Counted from the stretch's first letter, positions 21,096 to 33,305 are shown. The stretch is DNA of 64,000 nt from Leptobrachium leishanense (GCA_009667805.1 CM019067.1:243199721-243263720); one strand, 5' to 3'. The notes: generated by a model from the letters alone, not told the origin. Made by a program: numbers and translations.

Positions 21096-22350
21096 ATAAC
21101 TCATTGAGCATCCCTGAAAGGAAACCCACAGAAAACATGTTTATTGTTCATCTACAAACAAGTTCTTTCTTCTCCAACTATAGAATGTGAATGCACTGAA
21201 ATAATCTTGGCGCCACATTCATTAAGAGGAAAGACACTCAGGAATTTGTATATGCTGTTGGTACCTTTGGATGAGCCCAATGGTGATGATAGGATCCCTA
21301 TAGAACCCATGAGGGTCTTCGGTAGCATTTACTTGCTTTTTCTAAATATTATTTTCAAGTGACTTGGCAGTTCTCTCTGACGTGTTACTATGGGCTAGCA
21401 CCATCTACACCATGTCCTGGTATGGAAGGGGTTAGATATACTGATAAGCCATCTGAGCGCTCAGAAATTTTGAAGGACTTGTCTATATGATGAGAAAATA
21501 TTCTCTACTACTTTTGTCCACATAATGAAATATTGCTATTCTTCCAATCTGATCTCTGTAATTTAGGGCAAAAATAGAAATGTTTCTCCATACTTTGTCC
21601 AAAGGAAAAAACTTGAAACTGGTAAATCTGTCCAGGGTTCATATCTGTATGTGAGTCTTGGACAGGGAAATCTCTAGACGTCCCTTAATCGCTATAGAAG
21701 CATGGTTCCAAGGTTTACCAGGCCTCCTATCCTGGAGAAGAAAAGCCCTTCTTCCTTCCAGACTCTTTTGACACATTGAGATGTTTCCCAAACCGCATAC
21801 CTCCCTGGAAGGAAAGGACACACTGGCTATTCTTAGATGATGTATCAGCCTCCAGGAACAACAATTCAAAGCTCTTCTTGCTGACAAAGAAAGCACAATA
21901 CTTCACCAAGACTTTAGAGGAAAATTCACAGACCTGCTTAAGATAAGATAAGGAGTCTGGGAACTTGGCTCTACTGACCTCATTCTTAATATTTTCCTCC
22001 AAGTTCTCAAGTCACTGCTTCATTGTTGATGGGGCTGAATTCATTGAAACTATAAGATGGAGCTTGGAACCACTTTTCTTTATTTTTTTCGCAGGATGGC
22101 TACCACACGCTACTGCCGATCTTAAAGCCTTAAAGAGTCTTTCATAGGAACTACCAGTAACCTTGACTCCTTGCACTATCATTTTTTAGATATATTAAAG
22201 ACATCTGGACCAAAGGTGGAAAGGCCTGCAACCACATGAATACAATCTGCACATTGCCTTTTCCCAGGCCAATCATCCTGATTACAGGTATTGCATCTGT
22301 TGGATGTTTCTCTTTTCATGAAGAATTGGATCTATAAGAAGAACTGAAAA
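20500..22350 (-). pseudogene. DIRS-like retrotransposon relic
   Basis: Minus-strand frames give ELLFLEADTSSKNSQC and SFQGGMRFGKHL (21727-22002), which resemble the DIRS gag pattern 'ARRALWLR.W.AD..SK..LC..PF.G..LFG..L'. Further along, a PQIFHQWADAQVD stretch and an LLSQGPMFHPSPKSL stretch (20700-21030, different frames) resemble the end of the RT/RNase H region. Many stops and shifts. The assignment to DIRS rather than another LTR-like retroelement rests on motif resemblance only. A (TTA)n lies inside at about 21062-21094. Confidence 0.45.
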
Positions 22351-22585
22351 TCCAGAATAAATTTCATATTGGTGCAAATTTATATATTCTCACAGAAATA
22401 TAAAAACAAAGACAGATAAGAAAAATGTTGAAATGTGAAAACAATGTCGTAACAGAATCTCTAGAATGCCAACTGTTTATAGGTGAAAGAGAAAAATCTA
22501 TAACAGTGCTTTCTTTAATACTTTTAATGTCAATTCTGTCTAAATGGAAGTAGTGGAAGGTATCATAATAACCAGCATTGTACTG

Positions 22586-22990
22586 AAGTCTCACTCCGCT
22601 CCCGGGGACAAGAAGCGTTGGATCGGGCCACCGTTCTCGCTGTGGGATGAGAGGTGAGTACCGGATTTATTGGGGGGTAGGAGAGTCAGTTAGCATCAGC
22701 TTTTAGGAGTAGCTAAAATTTTGTTTAGCTCAACAGCGCGGTAATTAGCGCCAGGACTTTTTAATACCTTACTTATCCTAACGCTAATTATTGATTGTGC
22801 TCTGCATGTTAAGTATAGGATTTGTAAAGTACAGTAAGCTCGCGCACGCTAGTTCAATCACTGATGCGATAACAGATTTTTCTCGGGTGTAGCATTAGGA
22901 ATGTGATATGGGGGCATGCGTTAAAGTCACTTATCATAGCGTTAACGCTTACATATCCGAACGCTACAGTTACCGTTCATGTATGTAATC
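22586..22990 (-). mobile_element. Partial GGGC-family element (inverted copy)
   Basis: This is roughly the reverse complement of 36600-36990: GTCTCACTCCGCTCCC and GGATGAGAGGTGAGTA here appear inverted there, as do TTACTTATCCTAACGCTAAT and GGGGGCATGCGTTAAAGTCA. Both ends are unclear, and no target duplication was found. Confidence 0.5.
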
Positions 22991-23014
22991 TATCCCTCAG
23001 TCAGCCGACTCACG

Positions 23015-23905
23015 CTGGGTTATTCAAAGAGCTCTGAATTGTGGCCGTAAAGGTAACCGAACAGTGAAATTCAGCGTACGGTTACCTTTCCCGGCCATTC
23101 AGAGCGTAAGCAGTTCGCCAAATGTTGGTGAAATGCCTGCACATACGCTGCCTGTTCGGTGGCTGTTCGAGGGTGGTGAAATCCCCATAGAGAAGCAATG
23201 CTTCGTCTATTCAGAGAACGAAAATCAGCAGTGAAAAGTTGTCGAAATGCCCTGCTGTTCGGTGGTTTCATTCGACAGGTTTATTCAGGAGAATCCCATA
23301 GGTTTCAAGGTAAAAATATTCCTGTTTTAATTCAATATCTAATAAACTGTTTATTATTTTATTCTGCTGTAAAGAGTCTCTTTATTTTTATAGTTTTTTA
23401 GGATCTTTTAGGCATTTTTTGGAATTTTTTGGCAAACTGTTTTTCATTTTTTTTAAATCGTTTTTTTTTCTGTAACGGCCCTTTTTATTATCATTCATTG
23501 GATCTTATATGTAAATTTCAGACATTTTCTTTCTGTAGTTTCTTTGCAAACAGCGTTTCACGTTTTAAACATTCAAGCGTACTGTTTTTCTTTTCACTCC
23601 ATTCGTCTGCAGTGTTGGCTTTTTCCCGTGGCTGCTCTGCGCTGTGACCGCGGCCGCTCGGGTTTCTCGGGTGTTCGGCGGGGTTAATCCAGATGTTTTT
23701 GCGGGCTTCGTTGTGCGTTCACCGGGTTTTGCAGTGAATGTTCGCCAGATTTGCGGCGGCTTTTCCCTGCACTACGACAGCCCTGGGGTGCTTGCTGAAT
23801 ACACCGCAGGGTCGCCGAAATGGGATCGCCAAATCGCACCGAATTGAAGAGAACGAAAAGTCACCGAACGTGCGGTGACTTTTCGATTCTCTTTGAATAA
23901 CCCTG
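23015..23905. mobile_element. CAGGGTTATTCAAAGAG-ended DNA element, copy 2
   Basis: Left end CTGGGTTATTCAAAGAGCTC and right end CTCTTTGAATAACCCTG. It shares most of its right two thirds with 14663-15307, including TGAATACACCGCAGGGTCGC and the terminal AAAGTCACCGAACGTGCGGTGACTTT hairpin. It is longer on the left, with a 23050-23280 segment (TTCGGTGGTTTCATTCGACA) also found inverted in the 7655-8425 relic. No clear flanking duplication. Confidence 0.6.
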
Positions 23906-26150
23906 ATAATGTTTCTTCATTTCAGTGTCTGTTTATGTAATAATCATGGACACGCCTATCTTCAAAGACTACAGACAAAGGATTAGACACTTGACTACTG
24001 TGGCTGAAGGCCTGGTGCCGCTAGAAAACCTCTGATAAAACCCTGTTACAGAATATATGGTGAGACTTAGCTTTAAAAAACAAGCAAACAAACAAAAAAT
24101 TGCCAAGTGATGACCAGATGGGGGTAAATGGTTACGTTCTTCATTTTTATTTATCTGTAGAAGACTCTAGTCACTAAATGCCAACCAAACGATGTTCCAC
24201 TTGACACTATTGTCCTAAGCAAATGGAGAAGCTAGCTCATACATGTGAAATAGCCAATGTTTCTTTACCCAATTTCCGAAGCTGACAGGTACCACTCTGC
24301 CATCACTGAAAGTTTTATACTATTTGGTATTAATAAATACAGCCCTTTGTGCTCCATAAAGTTTAGTTAGGTTTTGTATGAATAGAATACGCTTGATGCC
24401 ACTGCACGACACTCCTTATCTCATGGATAACCAGTTAAAATTTGTTTCGGAAAATCCAATGTTTCAAACAGTTCATGACAGCCAGCCTGTATGAACCATG
24501 CTAGACAGACAAGCAATGCCAGATGGGCACGAGATCTGCATGTACTACACTGCAATAAATATAATTGCATCACACTAGCGTGTTTTATACCTTATAATAG
24601 GTACAGTACGTTGGTCACAAGAGGTTACAGGAACTGATGTCTCTGGTTCAGAGAAGAAAGTTGAGTAGAGCAGTAGAACGGTATGACTAATTGTCTGTCT
24701 GACCAGCAACTAAAAAAAAATCCCATATCTACATGTACTCTTATACATTACAGATTTTCGAAAGGAACTCTGGTCAAAACCAGACTACATTCATATTAAT
24801 CACTGATGCAGCACACTCCTTTAAAGGATTTTATTAGCTCAAAAAGACCAGTGGAATAATTCAGACATACTGTATGGGCTCATACTTGCAACCAACTGAA
24901 TTACTAGTGATGAATCACCTTTCCTATTGCACCCGAATGCTTGTGTACACGTCTGTGTCATACATGAGCTCACTAACGTGTTTTGTAAGCAGCCAGCAAA
25001 TTTACTTCATCTTCTACAAAAAAAATCTCAAGGACTCATTATATTTTACTGCACTGGATATAAAAGTTTCTTGAATGGGGCAAATTTTATTTTTTGGCTT
25101 GAAGTTAAACAAGCAGACTTGTTGTTAGGCAGTCGTTTATATTGTGTTAAAATATATATATAGATATAATAATAATTTATATACATTCGGTCTGTAATTA
25201 AATATATAAAGGCATTCTAGATGAATATGTCGTTTTGTGCCTGATGAATAAAGCCGTTATTTTTTGATAGATGACCTAGTGTAACGCACTCTGTGTACTG
25301 CATCCAACGCGGGAGCCAACAACTCGTGTTGTAAAATAAACTCGCAATAAAGAGTTTACTGTTTTCACTCTGAGCAATATTGTTGGAAACACTTTGAGAC
25401 TATAAACCCCTATAATGACAATGGGGGGATACAAAATATATACATAGAAGCATGCCAGGGGTTAACCTATGTAGCTAGAATGCTCCAAGGTAGCAGAAAC
25501 ATTGCTGTTTGGGTATTTGTCTATATGTTAAGTAAGTTTTTTTAATTAAATATATGATATGACAATAGACTATTTCAGTGCTTCATAGAACTATTGGTCT
25601 TGTGTTATAATGGGAAATTCCATTTTGCCTAGTTCATTTCAAGACTATTTCTAGAGATAAGGATTTTCTTTATGTCAAATTGCCAAAGCAAGCAAAAAAT
25701 AGATAAATTGTAGCATTTGTTTCTCCCGACAAATTATTGTAATATTTTTTTTTATAAACGACAAAACAAATGTATACAATTCTCAAAATAAGAGTAGAAC
25801 AATCACACCTTGATTCCTAAAACTACAAAGTTGTTATCATTCTAATTCCACTACTTTATGCCAAAAGAAAAGTATGAAACAAAAACATTTATTAAACTAA
25901 GCGTTTTGATTGTGTGGAGCGTTGCTTCAACAGAAATATGTATGGCATGGATGCATGGCTAAACCAAGGGGAAATAAAACCATGAACAAAGGTTATGCTA
26001 TTTATGTATGGAATGTGCAGAACTATATATGTACTTAGAGAAGTAATATATATATTATATTAGATGGTTCAGAGCTAAATATAGCTGCATACTGAATACC
26101 TGATGCTGGCGGAATTCCATAGCTATGTGAAACTTTTAATTGTTCTTCTA
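23906..26150. other. Unassigned AT-rich sequence
   Basis: No gene, RNA gene or repeat family recognised over about 2.2 kb apart from short (TA)n tracts near 25150. Open frames here are short and lack motifs. Confidence 0.35.
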
Positions 26151-26156
26151 ACAGGA

Positions 26157-26157
26157 G

Positions 26158-26204
<47 letters not shown>
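26157..26204. repeat. (GT)n(TA)n microsatellite
   Basis: A GTGTGT run passes directly into a TATATA run. Confidence 0.9.
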
Positions 26205-26207
<3 letters not shown>

Positions 26208-26276
26208 ATAGAAAAACCGATGGCAACCTGCACAATCCACGATATATTGTTATTGCCTGGGTGCACAAATCCGCAA

Positions 26277-26490
26277 ATATAGTATAGAACACTTCAAAAA
26301 TAGGACGCACTCCAGGACTTAGGTAACCAAAAATAAAATCGATGATTTATTAGATATGCATTAAAAATATGTTACCAATGGCACCAGCCATTGGGCACAT
26401 ATTTTTAATGCATATCTAATAAATCATCGATTTTATTTTTGGTTACCTAAGTCCTGGAGTGCGTCCTATTTTTGAAGTGTTCTATATATA
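26277..26490. repeat. Foldback repeat
   Basis: Arms 26277-26372 and 26398-26490 pair almost perfectly (for example GGACGCACTCCAGGACTTAG with CTAAGTCCTGGAGTGCGTCC). The arms contain TAATAAATCATCG and end in (TA)n on the right. Confidence 0.8.
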
Positions 26491-26502
26491 TATATAGATA
26501 CA

Positions 26503-27283
26503 GTTTATTATTGCAGAAGCCATTTGCACATCACAGCAATTCAAAGAACTGCATCACAGAGCTCCTGTGCTACATTCCCCATATGTAGCACAGAACTCTG
26601 AATAAGACATGCAAATGACATCTGCCTCACTTTCTTGCATCCTGGATCTGGGTTTACACAGAACCCTTAAATTAGTGTTTCCCAAACCTGTCCTCAGGAC
26701 CCTCTGCCTCGCCTGGTTTGCCAGATATCTGAAGCTCAGCACAGGTGATATGATTTGCTGCTCAGTGATTACAGAATTAAGTCTGCTTTTCCCCAAGGTG
26801 ATCTGCAAAATCTGGCATGATTGAGGGTCCCGAGGACAGGTTTGGGAAACACTGCCTTAAATCAATGCCATGCCATGCCATACTAGATGGCTTTTTTTTA
26901 GTAGAGATCAGGTTTATGCAACTGGTCAAAGCCACTTCTGGACAGCGCTGTTTCGGGTTTACTAGCATCCAACTGCAACTAGTCATGCCTAGCTTCTGCT
27001 GATGAGGGTCCAATAAACCCGAAACAGCACTGTCCAGAAGTGGCTTTGACCAGTTGCATAAACCTGATATGTGCTAAAAAAAAAAAGCCATCTAGTATGG
27101 CATGGCATTGATTGAAGGGTTCTATGTGAAAACAGACCCAGGATGCAAAAAAGTGAGACAGATGTCATTTGCATGTCTTACCCAGAGTTCCTTGCTACAT
27201 AAGAGGAATGTAGCACAGGAGCTCTGTGATGCAGTTCTTTGAATTGCTGTGATGTGCAAATGGCTTCTGCAATAATGAACTTT
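26503..27283. repeat. Large foldback repeat with a MITE in one arm
   Basis: The left arm starts TTATTATTGCAGAAGCCATT and the right arm ends AATGGCTTCTGCAATAATG. They pair over about 270 bp once the insert at 26673-26854 is removed from the left arm. The loop (about 26960-27010) is short and bordered by CTGTTTCGGGTTTA / TAAACCCGAAACAG, again a GAAAC-type word, beside a CTGATGAGGG word. Penelope-like tails show the same combination. Confidence 0.8.
26673..26854. mobile_element. hAT-like MITE with exact 8-bp TSD
   Basis: Ends are TAGTGTTTCCCAAACCTGTC and GACAGGTTTGGGAAACACTG, flanked by CCTTAAAT on both sides (26665-26672 and 26855-26862). The opposite arm of the foldback has the uninterrupted target, so this insertion happened after the foldback formed. 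Length is 182 bp, non-coding. Confidence 0.85.
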
Positions 27284-27394
27284 ATTAATTGTAGTGTGGA
27301 GACTTTTTATCTCACCTTGATAATGGCTCGGTGGTGAGCCGAAACGTCGGTCTTATTTTTAAATTTATAAAACATAAGAAAAAATATGTCATCT

Positions 27395-27780
27395 TTATTA
27401 TTATTATTATTATTCTTTATTTATAAAGTGCCAGCATATTCCGCATCGCTGTACAATAAGCACAGTATAGACAGGGTTACAATACATTGAACAACATTTG
27501 ACAAACAGTACAGGAGGAGATGAGGCCCTATTCCCGTAGGAACTCACAATCTGGGAGGGTTGGGGTTGGAAACAGGAGGAGAGGACTGTAAGGTGAGAGT
27601 GATTGATGGTTGCGTCAGTGAGTTGGGTGGTAGGCTTCCCTAAATAGTTTTAAGGGAGCGTTTGAAGGAAGAGAAGTTAGGGGAAAGTCTGACAGTACGA
27701 GGGAAAGCGTTCCAGAGAGTGGGGGCTGCACGTGAGAAATCCTGCAGTCTATCATGGGAAGAGGTGATGTCGGGAGAAGC
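27395..27780 (-). mobile_element. LINE 3' end (L2/CR1-type), second subfamily
   Basis: Read on the minus strand, it contains CCCAGATTGTGAGTTCCTAC, GGGAATAGGGCCTCATC, TTGTACAGCGATGCGGAATA and GCTGGCACTTTATAAATAA, then an (ATA)n tail. This is the common frog LINE-tail arrangement. It separates two copies of the 424-bp repeat described next. Confidence 0.6.
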
Positions 27781-27782
27781 TA

Positions 27783-28555
27783 GCGCTTATTCCCATTATA
27801 CCGTGTGAAACAAAATGCCATTAGAGGCTTCGGTTTATTTTAATGTCCATTAAGAGAGTAAGCTCACCCGCTAAACATCAAGGCACCTTTAGTGAGGGTG
27901 AGTCCTCTCCAAAAATGAAGCCACAGACTGCTGTGTAGTGAACCATCACTGCTCACACTGCATTTCAGTCATGAGGTAGACTGGTGGGCTTTTATTTATG
28001 CCCTCCCAGAAAAAAATCCTCCTTGGGATCAAAAAACAAAGACACAGAGCGGAACATGCTGCAATGATGACCTGGCTGGAGGTACAATAAAACATACATA
28101 GTACAGGAGGGGTGGGGTCGCGCCTATTCCCCGATGGGGTGGCTGCAACCACCAGATGTATCCAGCCCAGCAACATGTATAAAACATAAGAAAAAATATA
28201 TCAACTGCGCTTATTCCCATTATACCGTGTGAAACAAAACACAATTAGAGGCTTTGGTTTCTATTAATGGCCATTAAGAGAGTAAGCTCACCCGCCAAAT
28301 GTCAAGGCACCTCCAGTGAGGGTGAGTCCTATCCAAAAATGAAGCCACAGGCCGCTGTGTAGCGAACCATCACTGCTCACGCTGCTTTTCAGTCATGGGG
28401 TAGACTGCTGGACTCCTATTTATGCCCTCCGAGAAACAAATCCACCTTGGGATCAAAAAACAAAAACATGGCGCGGAACATGCAGCAATGATGACCTGGC
28501 TGGAGGTACAATAAAACATACATAGTACAGGAGGGGTGGGGTCGCGCCTATTTTT
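27783..28555. repeat. 424-bp tandem duplication
   Basis: The word GCGCTTATTCCCATTATACC occurs at 27783 and at 28207, and the following sequence is repeated with about 5-10% difference by eye (GGTACAATAAAACATACATA occurs in both). A truncated third copy to the left ends at ACATAAGAAAAAATATGTCA (27370-27391), where the LINE tail is inserted. No coding potential is recognised. Confidence 0.75.
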
Positions 28556-28764
28556 AAATTTGCTTCAATAAATTTGTTGTTTTTATACATGTGTGCGGCC
28601 CCTATACTGCTGGTTATATTATCTTATACCTGGGAGCTAGCACCGTGGCTTTTTTCAGAAACATTTTGAGAATGCCTGCTGATAGGTGATGCTGGGACTA
28701 TACTGATGAATATATATATATATAAAATAAAGATTCATGCACAACAGGGTCTGTTAACATTAAC

Positions 28765-28885
28765 ATTTCTTTACTTTATTGTCAAACAGTCATCTACATT
28801 TCAGTCCATCACAGACTTTTCTTCTTGAAAAATGTCTGTGATGGGCTGAAACATTGATGATTGATTTACAATAAAGAAGAAAAAC
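28765..28885. repeat. Foldback repeat with GGGCTGAAACATTGATG motif
   Basis: CATTTCAGTCCATCACAGAC on the left pairs with TCTGTGATGGGCTGAAACAT on the right, with TTTACTTTATTGT / ACAATAAAG on the outside. It is another member of the GAAACGTT-type foldback set. Confidence 0.7.
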
Positions 28886-29283
28886 TCTTGTTGTTGACAG
28901 ACCTTGTGGTGCTCGCCTCTTTGTTCTATATACTTGGCCAGCAGGCTTCAGCACCGAGACACTTAACTGTTGAGTACATCGAGTGTGGGACCCTTGCTGC
29001 TCTCTCTCTACATATATCACCAGACAATACTACATGCTGCAGTAGGAAGGGACACCGTTTTTAATTTGGACTAATGTTACATTTAATAAACAAGCTTTCG
29101 AGAGTTGACCTCTATTCTTCAGGTCTCAAAGTAATACTGATGATAAACACGTATACACATAATACGTAAGACAGACCAGGTGGGCAAAAATTAATAATTA
29201 TGAGTTGTGAGGGCAATAGGATGTGGAGTCATAATCATGGAATACAAATATATATTAGCACACATACATCTGTCTAATGCTTT

Positions 29284-29340
29284 TATATATATATATATAT
29301 ATATTTCTCTCACTCTTTATATATATATATAAATTTCTCC

Positions 29341-29377
<37 letters not shown>

Positions 29378-29378
29378 A
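29284..29378. repeat. (TA)n and (CT)n microsatellites
   Basis: Three TA tracts separated by TTTCTCTC-type stretches, including a CTCTCTCTC run. Similar tracts follow the Tc1 element at 31041-31145. Confidence 0.85.
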
Positions 29379-29426
29379 TTTGTCTGTATATATAAATATG
29401 TCTATATACTACTCACTATCTCTATA

Positions 29427-31040
29427 CAGTTGTGTTCAAAATTCTTCAACCCCCAATGCTGTAAAGGGTTTTAGGGAATTTAGTGTACATTTGTAATTGT
29501 ATTCAGAATGACATCCTACAAGGACTTTTTAAAGAACCATATGCAACTAAAATGACATCAATTGGTTTTGTAATACAGTAGTAAATGTTTCTTTTGTGAA
29601 TTCTTCATTGACACAATTATTCAACCCCTTAAAGACTACCACTCTGGAGAACAGAGGTTCATTCCAGTGTTTTCAATCAGGTATTGAAAACACCTGTGGA
29701 TGTCACGGAGCAGCAATAAAGCATAATAAGCACCAATTAGGCAGCTTTAAAATGACTGTGATACTCAGCTCCTTCTAGACATTTACTGGTGTGGTTACAA
29801 ACACGGTGAAGTCAAGAGAATGGTCCAGGAAGACAAGAGAAGAGGTGATTACTCTTCACAGGAAGGGCAATAGCTATAAGAAGATTGCAAAGATGTTAAA
29901 CATACCAAGGGAGACCATAGGAAATTCGCATTCGCAAATTCAAGGCAAAGGGCACTGTTGAAACGCTACCTGGTCGTGGCAGAAAGAAGATGCTGACTTC
30001 GACTGCTGTGCGCTACCTGAAGCATAGAGTGGAGAAAAGTCCCCGTGTGACTGCTGAGGAACTGAGAAAAGATTTCTCAGATGTGGGTACTGAAGTTTCA
30101 GCTCAGACAATACAGTGCACACTGCGTAATGAAGGCCTCCATGCCAGAACTCCAGGCGGCCCCCCTTGCTGTCTCCAAAGAATAAGAAGAGTCGACTGCA
30201 GTATGCCAAAAGTCATGGGACAAACCACAGAAGTTTTGAGATAGTGTTCTGTGGACTGATGAAACAAAATTAGAACTGTTTGGGCCCATGGATCAACGCT
30301 ATGTTTGGAGGAGGAAGAACAAGGCCTTGAAGAAAAGAACACCTTGCCTACTGTGAAGCATGGCGGGAGGGTCAATGATGCTTTGGGGCTGTTTTGCTTC
30401 TGCAGGTACAGGGAAGCTTCAGCGTGTGCAAGGTACCATGAATTCTTTCAGTACCAGGAGATATTGGTGACAATGTGGATGCAGTCCGTCACAAACCTGA
30501 GGCTTGGGAGACGTTGGACCTTTCAACAGGACAATGATCCAAGCATACCTCCAAGTCCACTAGAACATGGTTGCAGATTAAAGGCTGGAACATTTTGGAG
30601 TGGCCATCGCAGTCACCTGACTTAAATCCGATTGAGAACCTCTGGTGGGACTTAAAGAAAGCAGTTGCAGTGCGCAAGGCTAAGAATGTGACTGAACTGG
30701 AGGCTTTTGCCCATGACGAATGGGCGAAGATACCCGTAGATCGCTGCAAGACACTTGTGTCAAGCTATGCTTCACGTTTAAAAGCTGTTATAACTGTAAA
30801 AGGATGTTGTACTAAGTACTACGATTGAATGTCACTTGGGGGTTGAATAAAACTGATAATGATGTGAGCACAGAAAAGACATTTGTGGTTATTTCATTAT
30901 AAATGTTATGTTATATTTGTCTGACCTACACGTGCCTCTTTGATTTAATTGTAAGCAAGATGACTGAATGATCAAAATCAATGTCAAACTGGCCAAAACA
31001 CTCAATTTCAGTGGGGGTTGAATAATTTTGAACACAACTG
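29427..31040 (+). mobile_element. Tc1-like element with long IR/DR ends
   Basis: Ends are CAGTTGTGTTCAAAATTCTT and ATAATTTTGAACACAACTG, flanked by TA (29425-29426 and 31041-31042). Related internal copies of the end motif occur at about 29614 (ACAATTATTCAACCCC) and 30832 (CACTTGGGGGTTGAATAA). This gives the inverted-repeat/direct-repeat arrangement known from Sleeping Beauty-type Tc1 elements. Length is 1614 bp. Confidence 0.85.
29790..30828 (+). pseudogene. Decayed Tc1-like transposase
   Basis: Successive frames show EEVITLHRKGNSYKKIAKML-like HTH residues near 29840-29900, a segment with AEELRKDFSDVGTEVSAQTI (29990-30244), the first catalytic motif LWTDETKLELFG at about 30250, an FQQDNDPS motif for the second aspartate (30521-30544) and SPDLNPIENLWWDLKKAV with the catalytic glutamate (30571-30828). 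At least four frame changes and stops separate them. The family moves by cut and paste at TA; this copy is dead. Confidence 0.8.
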
Positions 31041-32098
31041 TATATGTATATATCGTTCTCTCTCTATATACATGTCTCACTCTTTCTGTATATATATATA
31101 TCTTTCTGTATATGTGCCTCTCTCTCACTATATATATATATATATTCAAAGAATAGTGCTGATGACGTATTTTGTGCAGTAATAATAAGTAAAACCCACT
31201 CAATCAAACATTTTACTAGTAGCAGAATAAAGTGACTCAGACACATACTGTCTGTACTATCTCTGACGCTGTCTCCGTCTACTGTCACTAACCTATCCAA
31301 GTGCGCACAATTGAAGGATGTTAAATGATTTTCTTCACCAGACCTATAAAAATGTGTCTAAACAGAAGCATGGGATCAATTATTTTGCTCATCCTGCTAG
31401 TTCCACTGATTAAGTTAATGGAAATGTTTGTTATTATATTTATATTTTAATTACCTTGAATCCACAATGAAAGCTGGAAGATAAATTCACTTTTGTTTCT
31501 TGAAAAAGACAGATAGAAAAATGGACACATTTTTCCAAAGTTGTTGTAGGTCGCTTTTGGTGCACATAGCTGAACTTTGAGGTCCTGTTACATGTTTTGC
31601 CTTGAGAAATTCAATAATTACAACTTTTTTCTTGAGCTGTACAGTAAAGGGGGGCTAAGATATGAATCAAATGATTATGAAATAGATTATTATATGCCTT
31701 GGGTTACACATGTGTTTACCATATAATAAATCATACAATAATATCCATATCAAAAGTCAAATGAATAAAACTCACTTCAGCATCCTCATGAATTACAAAC
31801 TTTATCCAGTGTGCTATGCTATATCGCTCATAGCTGCCTTCTTTCTCAGTTAACTCCAAATAAGGATCTTTTTTACTTTTCCCACTTTGAAACTAATACA
31901 TATGTTTTACTTTGTGCTTTTAAGAACATGCTGGGTCTTATTTATTATGTATCAAAATTTGTTATGAATAAAAAAATACACCATTAATCAATGTTCCGCT
32001 GTGTTGTGCTTAACACAGCAGATATACAGTACACTCAATTATAGTTATATAGGTTTCAAAAATGTAAAATAAATCATGCAGATATTTTTCAATGTTTC
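31041..32098. other. Unassigned AT-rich sequence
   Basis: Apart from TA/CT tracts at 31041-31145, no gene or repeat family is recognised. Confidence 0.35.
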
Positions 32099-32217
32099 TT
32101 GTTGCTCTTTTAAGAGAGCGATGCTATCGATCTATATAAATCTATATATATATATGTGTATATATTTATATATATATATATATCTACATATATCTATCTA
32201 TAGCTTTCTATCTCTAT

Positions 32218-32394
32218 CAGGGTTATTCAGAAAAAGGTGAAAACCAGGACAATTGTCAGGAGAACAATCTAGACCAAACAGCCAGTTTGAAAAGAGAGAT
32301 AAATGGAAGAAGTTTACTGGTTTGGCTATTTTGACCTAGAATTTTCACTTCTCCAGTCATTCTCCTGGTTTTCACCTTTCTCTGAATAACCCTG
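32218..32394. mobile_element. CAGGGTTATTCAG MITE
   Basis: Inverted ends CAGGGTTATTCAGAAAAAGG and CCTTTCTCTGAATAACCCTG are flanked by TAT on each side (32215-32217 and 32395-32397). Length 177 bp, non-coding. Related copies are at 40727-40917, 44969-45149 and 58310-58885. Confidence 0.75.
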
Positions 32395-32499
32395 TATATC
32401 TATCCATCTATAAATTCATATCTATCTATCTATCTATCTATCCATCCATTCATCTATCCATTCATATAAAAATCTATCTATCTACCCTTATATCTATCC

Positions 32500-32533
<34 letters not shown>

Positions 32534-32660
32534 TCATATATAGATATATCTATCTATCTATCTATCTATCTATCATATATATAAATATATATATCTATCT
32601 ATCTATCTATTCATATATCTATCTACCCTTATATATATCTAACCATCCATCTATCTATTC

Positions 32661-32709
<49 letters not shown>

Positions 32710-32868
32710 CCTATTATATATAAATCTATCTATCCATCATCTATCTATCTATATATATCTACCCTTATATCTATCTATCTATCATATATATAATATATAT
32801 ATCTATCTATCTATCTATTCATATATCTATCTACCCTTATATATATCTAACCATCCATCTATCTATTC

Positions 32869-32917
<49 letters not shown>

Positions 32918-33111
32918 CCCCTATATATATATATCTATCTATCCATCCATCTATCTATATATATATCTACCCTTATATCTATCTATCTATCATATATATA
33001 AATATATCTATCCATCTATCTATTCATCTATCTATCTATCTATCTATCTATCTACCTATCATATATAAATCTATCTATCCATCCATCTATCTATACATAT
33101 ATCTACCCTTA

Positions 33112-33164
<53 letters not shown>

Positions 33165-33267
33165 CTATCTATCTATCTATCTATCTATCTATCCATACAT
33201 CTATCAATTCATATATAAATATATATATATATCCATTTATCTATCTATCCATCTATCTATCCATCTA

Positions 33268-33305
<38 letters not shown>

